In this document: positions 30,830 through 39,846 of the stretch, in pieces | How the letters are laid out: every line of letters begins with the position of its first letter | Position numbering within the stretch: position 1 is the first letter of the stretch | Assembly: GCA_008107755.1 (NCBI GenBank) | Contig: VIRH01000082.1 | Coordinates: 62,001 to 126,000, forward strand | Source: Rhodobacterales bacterium | GTDB taxonomy: Bacteria; Pseudomonadota; Alphaproteobacteria; Rhizobiales; Stappiaceae | Direction of reading: 5' to 3' | Length of the DNA: 64,000 nucleotides | Translations under genes and position numbers: made by a program | Notes under the pieces: generated by a model | Told to the model about the DNA's origin: nothing | Databases searched by the model: none | The model's input: only the letters and a program-made list of their open reading frames with translations

Positions 30830-31041
30830 GCAAGCGTCTGCGTCCAGCCGGGCGTCAGCACCTTCGGTTCCCGAGACCTTGTTTGGTTTCTTGAAGGCGG
30901 GGGGGTATGCTCATGGGGGCGCTGTGCCTCTTCTGTTGCGGAAAAAGAAGAGCGGGAACAACTTCCCTGGTGCCTCGACACGGCCTCCGGAAACCGGTTC
31001 ACTGACGGTCGATTCTGGTTTCCGATTTCAAGAGCACTGCC

Positions 31042-34000
31042 ATGTCTGGTTCCGATACCGCTTCCGCCCACCCGACTGCCGCAGGGCAGGGCGAAGACAG
31101 CGGTCCTGGCTTCATCCATCTGAGGGTGCACTCGGCGCTGTCGCTCCTTGAAGGCGCTCTGCCGATCAAGAAACTTCTTGATCTGGCCAAGGCGGACGAC
31201 CAGCCCGCACTGGCGATTGCCGATACCAACAATCTGTTCGGAGCGCAGGAGTTTGCCAGCAAGGCCTGGGGCTCTGGAATCCAGCCCATTACGGCCTGTC
31301 AGCTGTCGGTCTTCTTCGATGATGGGCTGGAGAGTGGCCGGCGCGGCGAGCCGGCGCTTGCCGATGTCGTTCTGATCGCCATGACCGAGCGCGGTTACGG
31401 CAATCTCATGGAACTGTCGTCCCGGGCGTTTCTCGACACGGAGACGGGTCTGCGTCCCCACGTGTCGTCTGAATATCTTTTCTCCAAAAGCGAAGACGTT
31501 ATCTGTCTGACGGGCGGCTACCTCGGTCCGATCGGTGCAGCACTGCTTGCGGGACGAAAGGATCTTGCGAAAAGTCGCCTGCAGCAGATCTCCGAGGCAT
31601 TTCCCGCTCGCTGCTATATCGAGATCCAGCGCCATGGGATGGAAGGCGAACGGAAGACGGAGCCGGCCTTTCTGGATCTGGCGTATGAAAACGGACTGCC
31701 AATCGTCGCCACCAACGAGGCATTCTTTCCCAAGCGGGAAGACTATGAGGCGCATGACGCGCTGATCTGCATTTCCGAGGGGCGGGTGCTGATCGAGGAT
31801 GACCGGCGCAAGCTGACCCCGGAGCACTATTTCAAGAGCCGCGCAGAGATGTGCGCGCTCTTTGCCGACATTCCCGAAGCGCTGAATTCGACGATCGAGA
31901 TCGCCAGACGATGCAGCTTCCGACCGTTGCGCCGCGATCCGATCCTGCCGCGCTTCGCAGGCGCCGATTCCGACCCGGAAGAGGCGGAGCGCGCCGAGGC
32001 GGAGGAATTGATGCGACAGGCGCGCGAAGGGCTCCGCGCGCGTCTCGACGCGCATGGTCTCGCGCCGGGTCTTGAAGAAAAGGACTATTGGGAACGGCTC
32101 GATTATGAAACCGGCATCATCCAGCGCATGAAGTTCCCCGGTTACTTCCTGATCGTTGCGGACTTCATCAAGTGGGCCAAGTCGAACGACATTCCGGTCG
32201 GTCCGGGGCGTGGGTCCGGTGCAGGGTCTCTCGTCGCATGGTCATTGACGATTACCGACCTCGATCCGATGCGGTTCTCGCTGCTGTTCGAACGCTTTCT
32301 CAATCCTGAACGTGTCTCGATGCCGGACTTCGACATCGACTTCTGCCAGACACGGCGCGAAGAGGTCATCCGCTACGTTCAGGGCAAATACGGCCGCAAG
32401 CAGGTTGCCCAGATCATCACGTTTGGATCGCTGCAGGCACGGGCCGTTCTGCGTGATGTCGGCCGCGTTCTGCAGATGCCCTATGGCCAGGTGGACCGGC
32501 TCTGCAAGCTCGTCCCGGCAAACCCTGCGAATCCGGTCACGCTTGCACAGGCGATCGAGGACGAGCCGCGCTTGCGTGAGGCGGAAAAGGAAGAGGAGAT
32601 CGTCGCCCGGCTTCTGTCGATGGCGATGAAACTCGAAGGGCTCTACCGCCACGCATCGACCCACGCCGCGGGCGTGGTGATCGGAGACCGGCCGCTGGAA
32701 CAGCTCGTTCCGCTCTACCGAGATCCGCGCTCCGACATGCCGGTCGCGCAGTTCAACATGAAGATGGTGGAGGATGCCGGACTGGTGAAGTTCGACTTCC
32801 TCGGCCTCAAGACGCTGACCGTGATCGACACGGCGGTGAAGCTCATTGAACGGCGCGGTGTTACCGTCGACGTCGCGGGGCTTCCCATCGATGATGAGCC
32901 GACCTACCAGCTTCTTGCCCGAGGCGAGACTTTCGGCGTGTTCCAGCTTGAAAGTCAGGGCATGCGGCGCGCCATTGCCGGCATGAAGCCCGACCGCTTC
33001 GAGGATATCATCGCGCTCGTGGCCCTGTATCGACCTGGTCCGATGGAGAACATTCCAGTCTACAACGCCGTCAAACACGGCGAACAGGAGCCCGACTGCC
33101 TGCATCCGTTGCTCGAGCCGATCCTGATGGAGACCAACGGCATCATCGTCTATCAGGAACAGGTGATGCAGATCGCGCAGGTCCTGTCCGGCTACTCGCT
33201 CGGTGAAGCTGATCTGCTGCGCCGCGCGATGGGCAAGAAGATTGCCGCGGAAATGGAAGTCCAGCGCGCCCGCTTCGTCGATGGTGCGGTCGAGCGCGGC
33301 ATCAACAAGACCCAGGCCGGCACGATCTTCGATCTTGTGGCCAAGTTTGCAAACTACGGCTTCAACAAGTCTCACGCGGCTGCCTACGCGCTTGTTTCCT
33401 ACCATACGGCCTGGTTAAAGGCGAACTATCCGGTCGAGTTCATGGCGGCGTCGATGACGCTCGATATGGGCAACACGGAAAAACTGGGCGACTTCCGGCA
33501 GGAAGCGCGGCGCATGAAGATTGATGTGGTGCCGCCGTCGATCAACCGGAGCCAGGTCTATTTCGATGTGGCCGACGGACAGATTCTCTACGCGATGGGC
33601 GCGATCAAGGGCGTTGGCGAACAGGCGGTCGAGCACATTGTGCAGGTGCGCGGCGATCAGCCATTCAAGAGCCTCGGTGATTTCGCACGCCGGATTTCGC
33701 CGAAGGCGCTCAACAAGCGTACGCTGGAAAATCTGGTCGCGGCCGGTGCGTTCGATGAACTCGAGCCGAACCGGGCTCGGGTTTTCGAGGGGCTCGACCG
33801 TATCATGGGTCTCGCGCAGCGGACCGAAGAGAACAGGACGCTCGGCCAGGACGAGCTTTTCGGCGGCAGCGACAGCGAGGAGCCGTTGCAGCTTGATGAA
33901 GTGCATGGCTGGGCGAATGAAGAAAAGCTGCAGCGCGAACACGCCGCCATCGGTTTCTATCTCTCGGCGCATCCGATCGACCAGTATGCAAGCATCCTTG

Positions 34001-34536
34001 AAAAGATGCGCGCGCAGCCCTGGTCGCAATTCGCCGAAGCGGTGAAGAAGGGCGCTTCGGCCGGGCGCCTTGCCGGAACGGTGATCTCGATGCAGGAGCG
34101 CAAGACCAAGACCGGTACGCGCATGGGCATTGCGCGCCTTTCGGACGCGACCGGCCAGTTCGAAGCGCTGTTGTTCCGCGAGAAGCTTGAGCAGTTCCGC
34201 GATGTCCTCCAGACCGGACGGTCGGTGGTCGTGCTGGTTGGAGCGGACATGCGTGACGACGAACCGTCGCTGCGGATCGAAAAGGTGGATCCGATCGAGG
34301 TTGAAGCTGCGCGACTGCAGAAAAGCATGCGGGTATTCGTTCGGGACGAGCGCCCGATTTCGAGCTTGGCGCGGCATCTTCAGGTGCGCGGTGAAGGCGA
34401 TGTCACCGTTATCGTTCTTCTGGAGAACGGAGGGCGCGAAGTCGAGGTCAAGCTTCCCGGTCGTTTCCGCCTTTCGCCAGAGATTGCCGGGGCCCTCAAG
34501 GCGGTCCCGGGCGTCACGGACGTGCAGATCGCCTGA
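31042..34536 (+). CDS. dnaE: DNA polymerase III alpha subunit
   Basis: The 1164-residue replicative polymerase catalytic subunit (DnaE1). An N-terminal PHP domain starts at FIHLRVHSALSLLEGAL. The palm motif GPGRGSGAGSLVAW is near residue 387, and PDFDIDFCQTRREEV contains the catalytic pair Asp431 and Asp433. KFDFLGLKTLTVID carries the third Asp. The fingers, a helix-hairpin-helix and a C-terminal OB fold (about 1010-1090) follow. No strong ribosome binding site is visible before 31042, so the exact start within the variable first 22 residues is uncertain. Rhizobial DnaE1 has a similar length; it is not the SOS-induced DnaE2, which is shorter and linked to imuAB. Confidence 0.95.
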   Translation: MSGSDTASAHPTAAGQGEDSGPGFIHLRVHSALSLLEGALPIKKLLDLAKADDQPALAIADTNNLFGAQEFASKAWGSGIQPITACQLSVFFDDGLESGRRGEPALADVVLIAMTERGYGNLMELSSRAFLDTETGLRPHVSSEYLFSKSEDVICLTGGYLGPIGAALLAGRKDLAKSRLQQISEAFPARCYIEIQRHGMEGERKTEPAFLDLAYENGLPIVATNEAFFPKREDYEAHDALICISEGRVLIEDDRRKLTPEHYFKSRAEMCALFADIPEALNSTIEIARRCSFRPLRRDPILPRFAGADSDPEEAERAEAEELMRQAREGLRARLDAHGLAPGLEEKDYWERLDYETGIIQRMKFPGYFLIVADFIKWAKSNDIPVGPGRGSGAGSLVAWSLTITDLDPMRFSLLFERFLNPERVSMPDFDIDFCQTRREEVIRYVQGKYGRKQVAQIITFGSLQARAVLRDVGRVLQMPYGQVDRLCKLVPANPANPVTLAQAIEDEPRLREAEKEEEIVARLLSMAMKLEGLYRHASTHAAGVVIGDRPLEQLVPLYRDPRSDMPVAQFNMKMVEDAGLVKFDFLGLKTLTVIDTAVKLIERRGVTVDVAGLPIDDEPTYQLLARGETFGVFQLESQGMRRAIAGMKPDRFEDIIALVALYRPGPMENIPVYNAVKHGEQEPDCLHPLLEPILMETNGIIVYQEQVMQIAQVLSGYSLGEADLLRRAMGKKIAAEMEVQRARFVDGAVERGINKTQAGTIFDLVAKFANYGFNKSHAAAYALVSYHTAWLKANYPVEFMAASMTLDMGNTEKLGDFRQEARRMKIDVVPPSINRSQVYFDVADGQILYAMGAIKGVGEQAVEHIVQVRGDQPFKSLGDFARRISPKALNKRTLENLVAAGAFDELEPNRARVFEGLDRIMGLAQRTEENRTLGQDELFGGSDSEEPLQLDEVHGWANEEKLQREHAAIGFYLSAHPIDQYASILEKMRAQPWSQFAEAVKKGASAGRLAGTVISMQERKTKTGTRMGIARLSDATGQFEALLFREKLEQFRDVLQTGRSVVVLVGADMRDDEPSLRIEKVDPIEVEAARLQKSMRVFVRDERPISSLARHLQVRGEGDVTVIVLLENGGREVEVKLPGRFRLSPEIAGALKAVPGVTDVQIA

Positions 34537-34719
34537 CAACCGTCACTCACCAGTGTTGCCGTGGTCTCGCGATTGTGGGTCCGGTCGTTGCTCAAGCGTT
34601 TGCTGCTTTTTCCGCAAACGAGCTGCTCGCACGCGCTTAATCCGAGTTATTAGAGCCATGTTTTTACTGTGTGTGACGCAGCGTAATCAATTTCAGATTG
34701 AAGTATGAGTAGTGTTGTA

Positions 34720-34749
34720 GATAAGTAAAATAAATTATTTGTACTTATC
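34720..34749. repeat. AT-rich inverted repeat, possible operator
   Basis: Perfect 8-bp arms GATAAGTA (34720-34727) and TACTTATC (34742-34749) flank an AT-only-rich centre. It lies within an AT-rich patch (about 34655-34760) just upstream of the M28 peptidase gene, and could be a repressor site or the promoter region. Confidence 0.45.
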
Positions 34750-34805
34750 TCAGGTTGAGGGTTTTCAGGGTTTGTGTTACGATGAATATCATCAGGATTT
34801 TTTCC

Positions 34806-36311
34806 ATGAAGTATTCGTCATTTGTTGTTTTTAAACCAGATTTTGAGAGCGCCAGACAACGTATCGAGGACGCAGGCGGCTGGTGGGTTCGCTTCGGCGA
34901 CGATGTTCTCACGTATTCAGCGAACGACCGTTGGTCCAATCTCGAGAGCGAGTTTTCGTCCTCGCAACGAAATGCGCGCCAGCCGACGGGGACTATCGGC
35001 AAGGCCGAAATGTATCTGGTTGTCCAGAAAGGGCGTACCTTCCAGCTTGAGCATCCGGACGTCGAAGTCATCTTTGACAAGGGGCGCTATCTGGTCGTCA
35101 GGCTGACCAAGGCAAAGGCCCGCAAGATGAACAAGCGGGAGGACGTCTGCTTCCATATTGAACCGCTTTCCGAGAACATGACGGTTTTCGATACGCCTTA
35201 CACGCAGCGTTCGAGTGCAGCGGCATCCGGCGCGCCGCAGGCGGGGGTGGTGGCCTCCGTGCAGCAGGCGGTATTTGTTTCTCATATTGAGCACCTTGTT
35301 TCGTATACGACGCGCCTGTCAGCCAGTTCCGACTATGCGGCGGCGGCTGACTGGTGCCGGAAAATTCTCGCTGGCATGGGCTTTGAAGTCAGTGTCGAAA
35401 GCGTGAGTTTGCCGGGTGGGCAGACCTCTGAAAATGTCATTGGACGAAAGCCGGGCACGGGGCAGGGTCTTCGCGGCAACTTGGTCGTGACGGCGCATCT
35501 GGATTCCGTCAATCACGCCGGCGGCCCGTCAGCGCCTGCACCAGGCGCCGACGACAATGCCAGTGGGGCAGCCGGCCTGCTGACCCTTGCGGCTGCCTGC
35601 GTGACCTTCCGCTTCGAGCATGACCTGACATTCGTTCTGTTCGGTGGGGAGGAGCAGGGGCTCCATGGAAGTCAGCAGTATGTTGGCGCGCTCGATCAAG
35701 TCGCGCGCGATAATATACTGGGCGTCTTGAATATGGACATGATCGGATCGGTCAACTCGGAACCTCCGTCCGTGCTTCTGGAGGGGCACGCGATCAGCCA
35801 GTCGCTGATCGCGGCTCTCGCGCAGTCGGCTGCCGACTTTACGACGCTAAGCGTCCAGACGTCGCTCAACCCCTTCGCCAGCGATCATGTGCCTTTCATC
35901 AACGCAGGCATTCCTGCAGTGCTGACGATCGAGGGGGCAGACAGCGCAAATGAGGCTATCCATACGGCGAATGACACGCTGGATCGGGTCAGCCCGGAAT
36001 TCGCGCTCCAGATCCTTCGCATGAATGCTGGGTTTGTGGCGTCTCTGGCAGGTGTCAGTGTGGGAATGCCTCCCGCGGACTATGGCGGGCACGCGGTGCA
36101 CGCGCCGCCGGTAAGCGTGGAGGCCGCGCACATGAAGAGCGATCTCGCCTTCCACTTCAATGCCCTTTTCGCCCAATATGCCCGGCTCGGCCGGGATGGG
36201 CTGCTTTCGCAGCAGGATTACGGAAATTGGCAAGTGTCGCGGGCGGCGTATGATGACCTGTCCGCCGGAACGGTCAAAGTTGGATGCGGCTGCGGTTGTG
36301 GCGGCTGCTGA
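34806..36311 (+). CDS. M28-family zinc aminopeptidase with Cys/Gly-rich tail
   Basis: A 501-residue protein. The N-terminal ~130 residues are an unfamiliar domain; a Ser/Ala-rich linker follows. The M28 catalytic domain has VVTAHLDSVN (metal His and Asp), PGADDNASG (bridging Asp), FGGEEQGLHGS (catalytic Glu pair), NMDMIG (Asp) and FASDHVPF (His), so all five zinc ligands and the base are present. Residues about 448-485 form a module shared with the M43 protease downstream, followed by a tail GCGCGCGGC. No signal peptide is seen at MKYSSFVVFKPDF. The start at 34806 is chosen for AGGA 8 bases upstream; ATG 34782 is an alternative. First gene of an accessory cassette. Confidence 0.87.
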   Translation: MKYSSFVVFKPDFESARQRIEDAGGWWVRFGDDVLTYSANDRWSNLESEFSSSQRNARQPTGTIGKAEMYLVVQKGRTFQLEHPDVEVIFDKGRYLVVRLTKAKARKMNKREDVCFHIEPLSENMTVFDTPYTQRSSAAASGAPQAGVVASVQQAVFVSHIEHLVSYTTRLSASSDYAAAADWCRKILAGMGFEVSVESVSLPGGQTSENVIGRKPGTGQGLRGNLVVTAHLDSVNHAGGPSAPAPGADDNASGAAGLLTLAAACVTFRFEHDLTFVLFGGEEQGLHGSQQYVGALDQVARDNILGVLNMDMIGSVNSEPPSVLLEGHAISQSLIAALAQSAADFTTLSVQTSLNPFASDHVPFINAGIPAVLTIEGADSANEAIHTANDTLDRVSPEFALQILRMNAGFVASLAGVSVGMPPADYGGHAVHAPPVSVEAAHMKSDLAFHFNALFAQYARLGRDGLLSQQDYGNWQVSRAAYDDLSAGTVKVGCGCGCGGC

Positions 36312-36371
36312 TAGAGACCGGATATGCATGCCGGCATGGGGGCGGAGGCGCAGGACAAGGCGGAAGGGTCG

Positions 36372-36677
36372 ATGGCAAACAAGGCTGACATAGAAGGCGA
36401 GTGGGTCGAGATCCGCGAGGAGAGCGCGGGCGACCGAGTGGTCTTTTACCGTCTCGGCTCATCGATCCCGCCTGCCAGGGGGCGGCGGCACCTGGAACTC
36501 CAGGAAGCCGGCAGGGCGGGCGGCACAGCTCCCGGTCCGGCCGACAAGTATGAAAGCACCGGGTCAGGAGGGTGGTCGCTCAAGGGTGACACTCTCGACA
36601 TTCAACTGCCCGGATGGGAGGGCGAATATGAAATTGAGCATGCGGACGAAAGCAAGCTGATTTTGAAGCGCAGGTAA
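36372..36677 (+). CDS. Small hypothetical protein in the protease cassette
   Basis: A 101-residue protein beginning MANKADIEGEWVEIREES, with GGAAGGG just upstream. The layout (GEWVEIREE, RVVFYR, PPARGRRHLELQ, GGWSLKGDTLDIQLPG, LILKRR) suggests a small all-beta, lipocalin-like or jelly-roll sheet, with a conserved PPARGRR loop. I cannot name the family with confidence. An in-frame ATG at 36324 would add 16 residues. It sits between the two proteases, 60 bases after the M28 gene, so it may be an inhibitor, chaperone or substrate; this is inference. Confidence 0.65.
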   Translation: MANKADIEGEWVEIREESAGDRVVFYRLGSSIPPARGRRHLELQEAGRAGGTAPGPADKYESTGSGGWSLKGDTLDIQLPGWEGEYEIEHADESKLILKRR

Positions 36678-36850
36678 CATCCGCCCGCGCTGAAGGGGAA
36701 ATGGCCCCGACATTTTTGACAGCATGAAAAGAAAAGGCACCTCGAAAAGGTGCGATCCGCCGGGCTTTTGCCGTCTTGCGGGAACGGAGAACGTTTGCCT
36801 TTTCGCGCGTCCAAGGGTGCGCGGCGAGCTTTGAGGAGAGGGAGGAAGAA

Positions 36851-38440
36851 ATGGCAGAGGAAAGTGAACCCAGGCATCGCGGCTGCGGCACGATGGAAGT
36901 GCACCGCCGCCTGCTCGATACGGACAGGGAATATGCGCGCCGGCTGACCCGCATCGAGGAGCAGGCGTTTCGGGCGGCCATGACCGGGCCACTCATGCGG
37001 CCCGGCTGTACCCGCATCCCCGTGGTCGTTCATGTGGTCTACAAGACCGCAGACCAGAATATCAGCCAGGCACAGATCGATAGCCAGATCGAGGTGCTCA
37101 ACAGGGATTTTCGCAAGAAGAATTCCGACGTATCAAGCGTTCCGGCGCCGTTCTCGCCGCTTGCAGGAGATGCGCGGCTGGAGTTTGCGCTTGCCACGAT
37201 CGATCCGAAGGGCAAGCCGACCGACGGTGTCACGCGAACCCAGACGAACAAGACGTCCTTCAATTCGAACGACGACGTGAAATTCTCCAGTCAGGGCGGC
37301 AAGGATGCCTGGCCGCGTGATGAATACCTGAACATCTGGGTCTGTCAGCTGTCCGGCGGGCTTCTCGGATACGCCCAGTTTCCGGGTGGCCCGGCCGACA
37401 CCGACGGCGTTGTGATCACCCATACGGGCTTCGGTACGACCGGGACGGCTTCTGCGCCTTTCGACAAGGGGCGCACGACCACGCATGAAATCGGTCACTG
37501 GCTGAACCTGCGCCACATCTGGGGGGATGACGGAGCAGGCTGCTCGGGTTCCGATTTCGTCAGCGACACTCCCAACCAGGGTGGACCGAATACCGGCAAG
37601 CCAACCTTCCCGAACATCTCGTGCTCCAACGGCCCGAACGGCGACATGTTCATGAACTACATGGATTATGTCGACGACGACACGATGGTGATGTTCACCG
37701 AAGGGCAGATCCTTCGCATGCACGCCTGTCTTGACGGTCCGCGCAGTTCGATCGGGTCGTCGATCCCCTGCAGCAGCGCTCCCAAGGCGTTGCCGAAGGA
37801 ATTCACGAAGGAACTTCCCAAGGAATTGCCGAAGGAGCTCGGCAAGGATTTTCCAAAGGACCCTCCGAAGGAACTCCCAAAGGATCCACCCAAGGATTTT
37901 CCGAAGGACCCGCCAAAGGAATTCCCGAAAGATCCGCCAAAAGACCCGCCGAAAGACCTCCCCAAGGATCCTCCAAAAGACGTTCCGAAGGAAGGTCCGA
38001 AGGATATCATCAAGGAAGGGCCGTTCGATCCCGGGCCGAAGTCCATCGTCAACGATCCGCCGAAGAATTTCATCAACGATCCGGGGCCTGGAAAGCCGCC
38101 GCGGCTGGATCCGGGGCCGAAGAACATTCTTGGCGATGTTCCGGGCAAGCAGGTCCTCGACCCGCCCAAGTCCTTCCTGGAACCACCGTTCGATCCGGGG
38201 CAGGGCGGACAGCCGTTCACGCCGGTTCAGCCGGGTCCGAACGTGCCGTTTGTCCTTGGGACAGGCGTCCCACAGGCCGCCCAGCCTCCGCAGCGCGACT
38301 TGAGGGCCGAGCATCTGGCCTATTACGCGCATATTCTGGCGCAGTATGCCGATCTCAACCAGCGCGGCATGCTGGACGCCCAGGGGCATGCCGCCTGGCA
38401 GCAGGTGTGGGCCGCCTATCTGCAGTATGGCGGAGGATGA
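36851..38440 (+). CDS. M43 (pappalysin/cytophagalysin-type) metalloprotease with Pro-Lys-Asp repeat
   Basis: A 529-residue protein. The metzincin zinc motif [11 protein letters not shown] is at 212-222, with the Met-turn MNYMDY at about 268-273. [11 protein letters not shown] is a typical M43 Cys loop. Residues about 311-395 are a low-complexity repeat of P-K-(D/E)-P-P and P-K-(D/E)-(L/F) units, and a Pro/Gly/Asp-rich stretch reaches to about 480. The last 40 residues match the C-terminal module of the M28 neighbour ([21 protein letters not shown]). No signal peptide is found at [13 protein letters not shown]. The start at 36851 has GGGAGG upstream; the frame is open from 36776. M43 enzymes are usually secreted, so the export route is unclear. 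Confidence 0.88.
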   Translation: MAEESEPRHRGCGTMEVHRRLLDTDREYARRLTRIEEQAFRAAMTGPLMRPGCTRIPVVVHVVYKTADQNISQAQIDSQIEVLNRDFRKKNSDVSSVPAPFSPLAGDARLEFALATIDPKGKPTDGVTRTQTNKTSFNSNDDVKFSSQGGKDAWPRDEYLNIWVCQLSGGLLGYAQFPGGPADTDGVVITHTGFGTTGTASAPFDKGRTTTHEIGHWLNLRHIWGDDGAGCSGSDFVSDTPNQGGPNTGKPTFPNISCSNGPNGDMFMNYMDYVDDDTMVMFTEGQILRMHACLDGPRSSIGSSIPCSSAPKALPKEFTKELPKELPKELGKDFPKDPPKELPKDPPKDFPKDPPKEFPKDPPKDPPKDLPKDPPKDVPKEGPKDIIKEGPFDPGPKSIVNDPPKNFINDPGPGKPPRLDPGPKNILGDVPGKQVLDPPKSFLEPPFDPGQGGQPFTPVQPGPNVPFVLGTGVPQAAQPPQRDLRAEHLAYYAHILAQYADLNQRGMLDAQGHAAWQQVWAAYLQYGGG

Positions 38441-38538
38441 GCCGGACTGCCTGAATTGACTCATCTGGTTCCGGTCGCTGACTTGCGGCCGGCACCTTTG
38501 CATACTGCTACGGAATTGCGACGAAGAGGGCGGTCGAC

Positions 38539-39477
38539 TTGATTCTCATCATCTCTTTCGCGGGTAACGAACACGTCCTGAAAGTCACTCGCCATCTGAA
38601 GTCTGACTTCGAAATCCTCGATCTCGCCGGCATTCCCATGGAAACGCGGATCAATGCCAGAGCCGGTGCTTCGGTAGACCGGCTTTATTTCGATACATCT
38701 TCTGGAAGACGCATCGATCTCGACAAGGTCGGAGCTGTCTGGAACCGGCGCATCCGGACGTTCCGGATCGATCCGGCGATCGCGGATGAAACCTCGCGCA
38801 TGTTTGCGCATTCGGAAACAAGTGAAGCCGTGCAGGGGTTCTGGTATGCGATGAGCTGCTACTGGATGAACCCGCCGTCCGCGGACGAAATGGCGCTGCG
38901 AAAGGTGACCCAGCACCGCGTTGCCCGGAAGCTCGGGCTGAGAATTCCTGAAACGCTGGTGACGAACGATCCGTTGGAGGCGCGCACGTTTCTCGAGCAG
39001 CATGCGGCGACAGGTGTCGTGAGAAAGGCGTTCAGAAACGTCATGCAGGCACCCCGGGAAACGCTCAAGGTGGGCGCTGCAGAGCTTGCGCAGATCGACA
39101 GCGTCCGCTACGCACCCGTGATCTTCCAGGAATATATTCCGCTTGCTCTCGACATCAGGGTCACGGTCGTTGACGGCGAAATGTTCGCGACCTCCTTTCG
39201 CTCTGAGGCGAAATATGAGGTCGATTATCGACCAGGTGTCGGAACCGCCGAGGTTCAGGCCTACTCGCTGCCGGATGACGTTGCGGAAAAGCTCCGCAAG
39301 CTCATGGACTGGTTCGGGCTGCGTTTCGGGGCGGTCGATTTTCGGTTGACGCCGGACGGCGAGCACGTGTTTTTCGAGGTCAATCCGGCCGGGGAATTCC
39401 TGTTTGCGTGCGAACGCTCCGGGCAACCCGTTCCCCAAGCCATCGCGGCAGCACTCGACCGCAACTCGGCTGTCTGA
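38539..39477 (+). CDS. ATP-grasp ligase, RimK/graspetide-synthetase-like
   Basis: A 312-residue protein. The N-terminal strand is MILIISFAGNEHVLKV. VWNRRI near residue 70 matches the position of the WRR-type motif in MvdC/MvdD/TgmB peptide ligases. The ATP-grasp core shows FQEYIPLALDIRVTVVDGEMFA and VDFRLTPDG followed by FEVNPAGEFLF, with the Glu and Asn metal ligands. Such enzymes form amide or ester links between side chains or add residues to peptide ends. It uses a TTG start with GAAGAGGG upstream. It is 98 bases after the M43 protease, on the same strand, and no conventional short precursor peptide is seen beside it. The substrate is unknown; the adjacent repeat-bearing proteases are candidates. 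Confidence 0.83.
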   Translation: MILIISFAGNEHVLKVTRHLKSDFEILDLAGIPMETRINARAGASVDRLYFDTSSGRRIDLDKVGAVWNRRIRTFRIDPAIADETSRMFAHSETSEAVQGFWYAMSCYWMNPPSADEMALRKVTQHRVARKLGLRIPETLVTNDPLEARTFLEQHAATGVVRKAFRNVMQAPRETLKVGAAELAQIDSVRYAPVIFQEYIPLALDIRVTVVDGEMFATSFRSEAKYEVDYRPGVGTAEVQAYSLPDDVAEKLRKLMDWFGLRFGAVDFRLTPDGEHVFFEVNPAGEFLFACERSGQPVPQAIAAALDRNSAV

Positions 39478-39691
39478 AGCGGTGCCTGGCGACGCTCAGG
39501 CACCCGAAAAGGTGGTGAAGGTACGGGTAATCAGAAGCGTTTCTGTCGCCGGAGCGTCTCAGCCCCGTCAGGGTCCTGCTGCTTGAAAGTTTCATTATTG
39601 GCGTGCGTGCCTTCGTATCAAAGGCGGTTTGCAGGCGTGAGCGCGGTGGCTTGGTCGCCAGAATTACCGGAACAATCGGGTTGTTAGGCCT
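39478..39691. other. Intergenic region between ATP-grasp gene and the rpsB promoter
   Basis: It contains a perfect hairpin GGTGCCTG / CAGGCACC (39481-39504) directly after the ATP-grasp stop, without a T-run, which may still act as a weak terminator or 3'-end stabiliser. I see nothing else definable. Confidence 0.4.
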
Positions 39692-39720
39692 TGAAATAAA
39701 ATTCTCTGGCCACTATAAGG
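39692..39720 (+). promoter_or_regulatory. Strong promoter of rpsB-tsf
   Basis: TTGAAA (39692-39697), a 17-base spacer and TATAAG (39715-39720). This is the best sigma-70-like match in the window. It leaves a leader of about 120 bases before rpsB, long enough for S2-mediated autoregulation, though I recognise no named leader motif. Confidence 0.8.
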
Positions 39721-39846
39721 CGCGCATTCCACACGCAAGGGGCGGAAACCGAGCTTATCGGGGTCCATCCGGTGGCCGACAGGAGTTCTCCTCCGGCCCA
39801 GATCCTCTTGCGGAGGTCAAACCGGAAAACTCAGGAGATAAGGGCC

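Noticed and set aside
31042..34536. SOS-inducible error-prone DnaE2
   Set aside because: Length, N-terminal PHP domain and lack of imuA/imuB next to it fit the replicative DnaE1. The SOS box upstream is positioned for the microprotein gene.
37785..38020. CRISPR or minisatellite in the M43 gene
   Set aside because: The repeat is at protein level with variable codons, in frame, without regular spacers.
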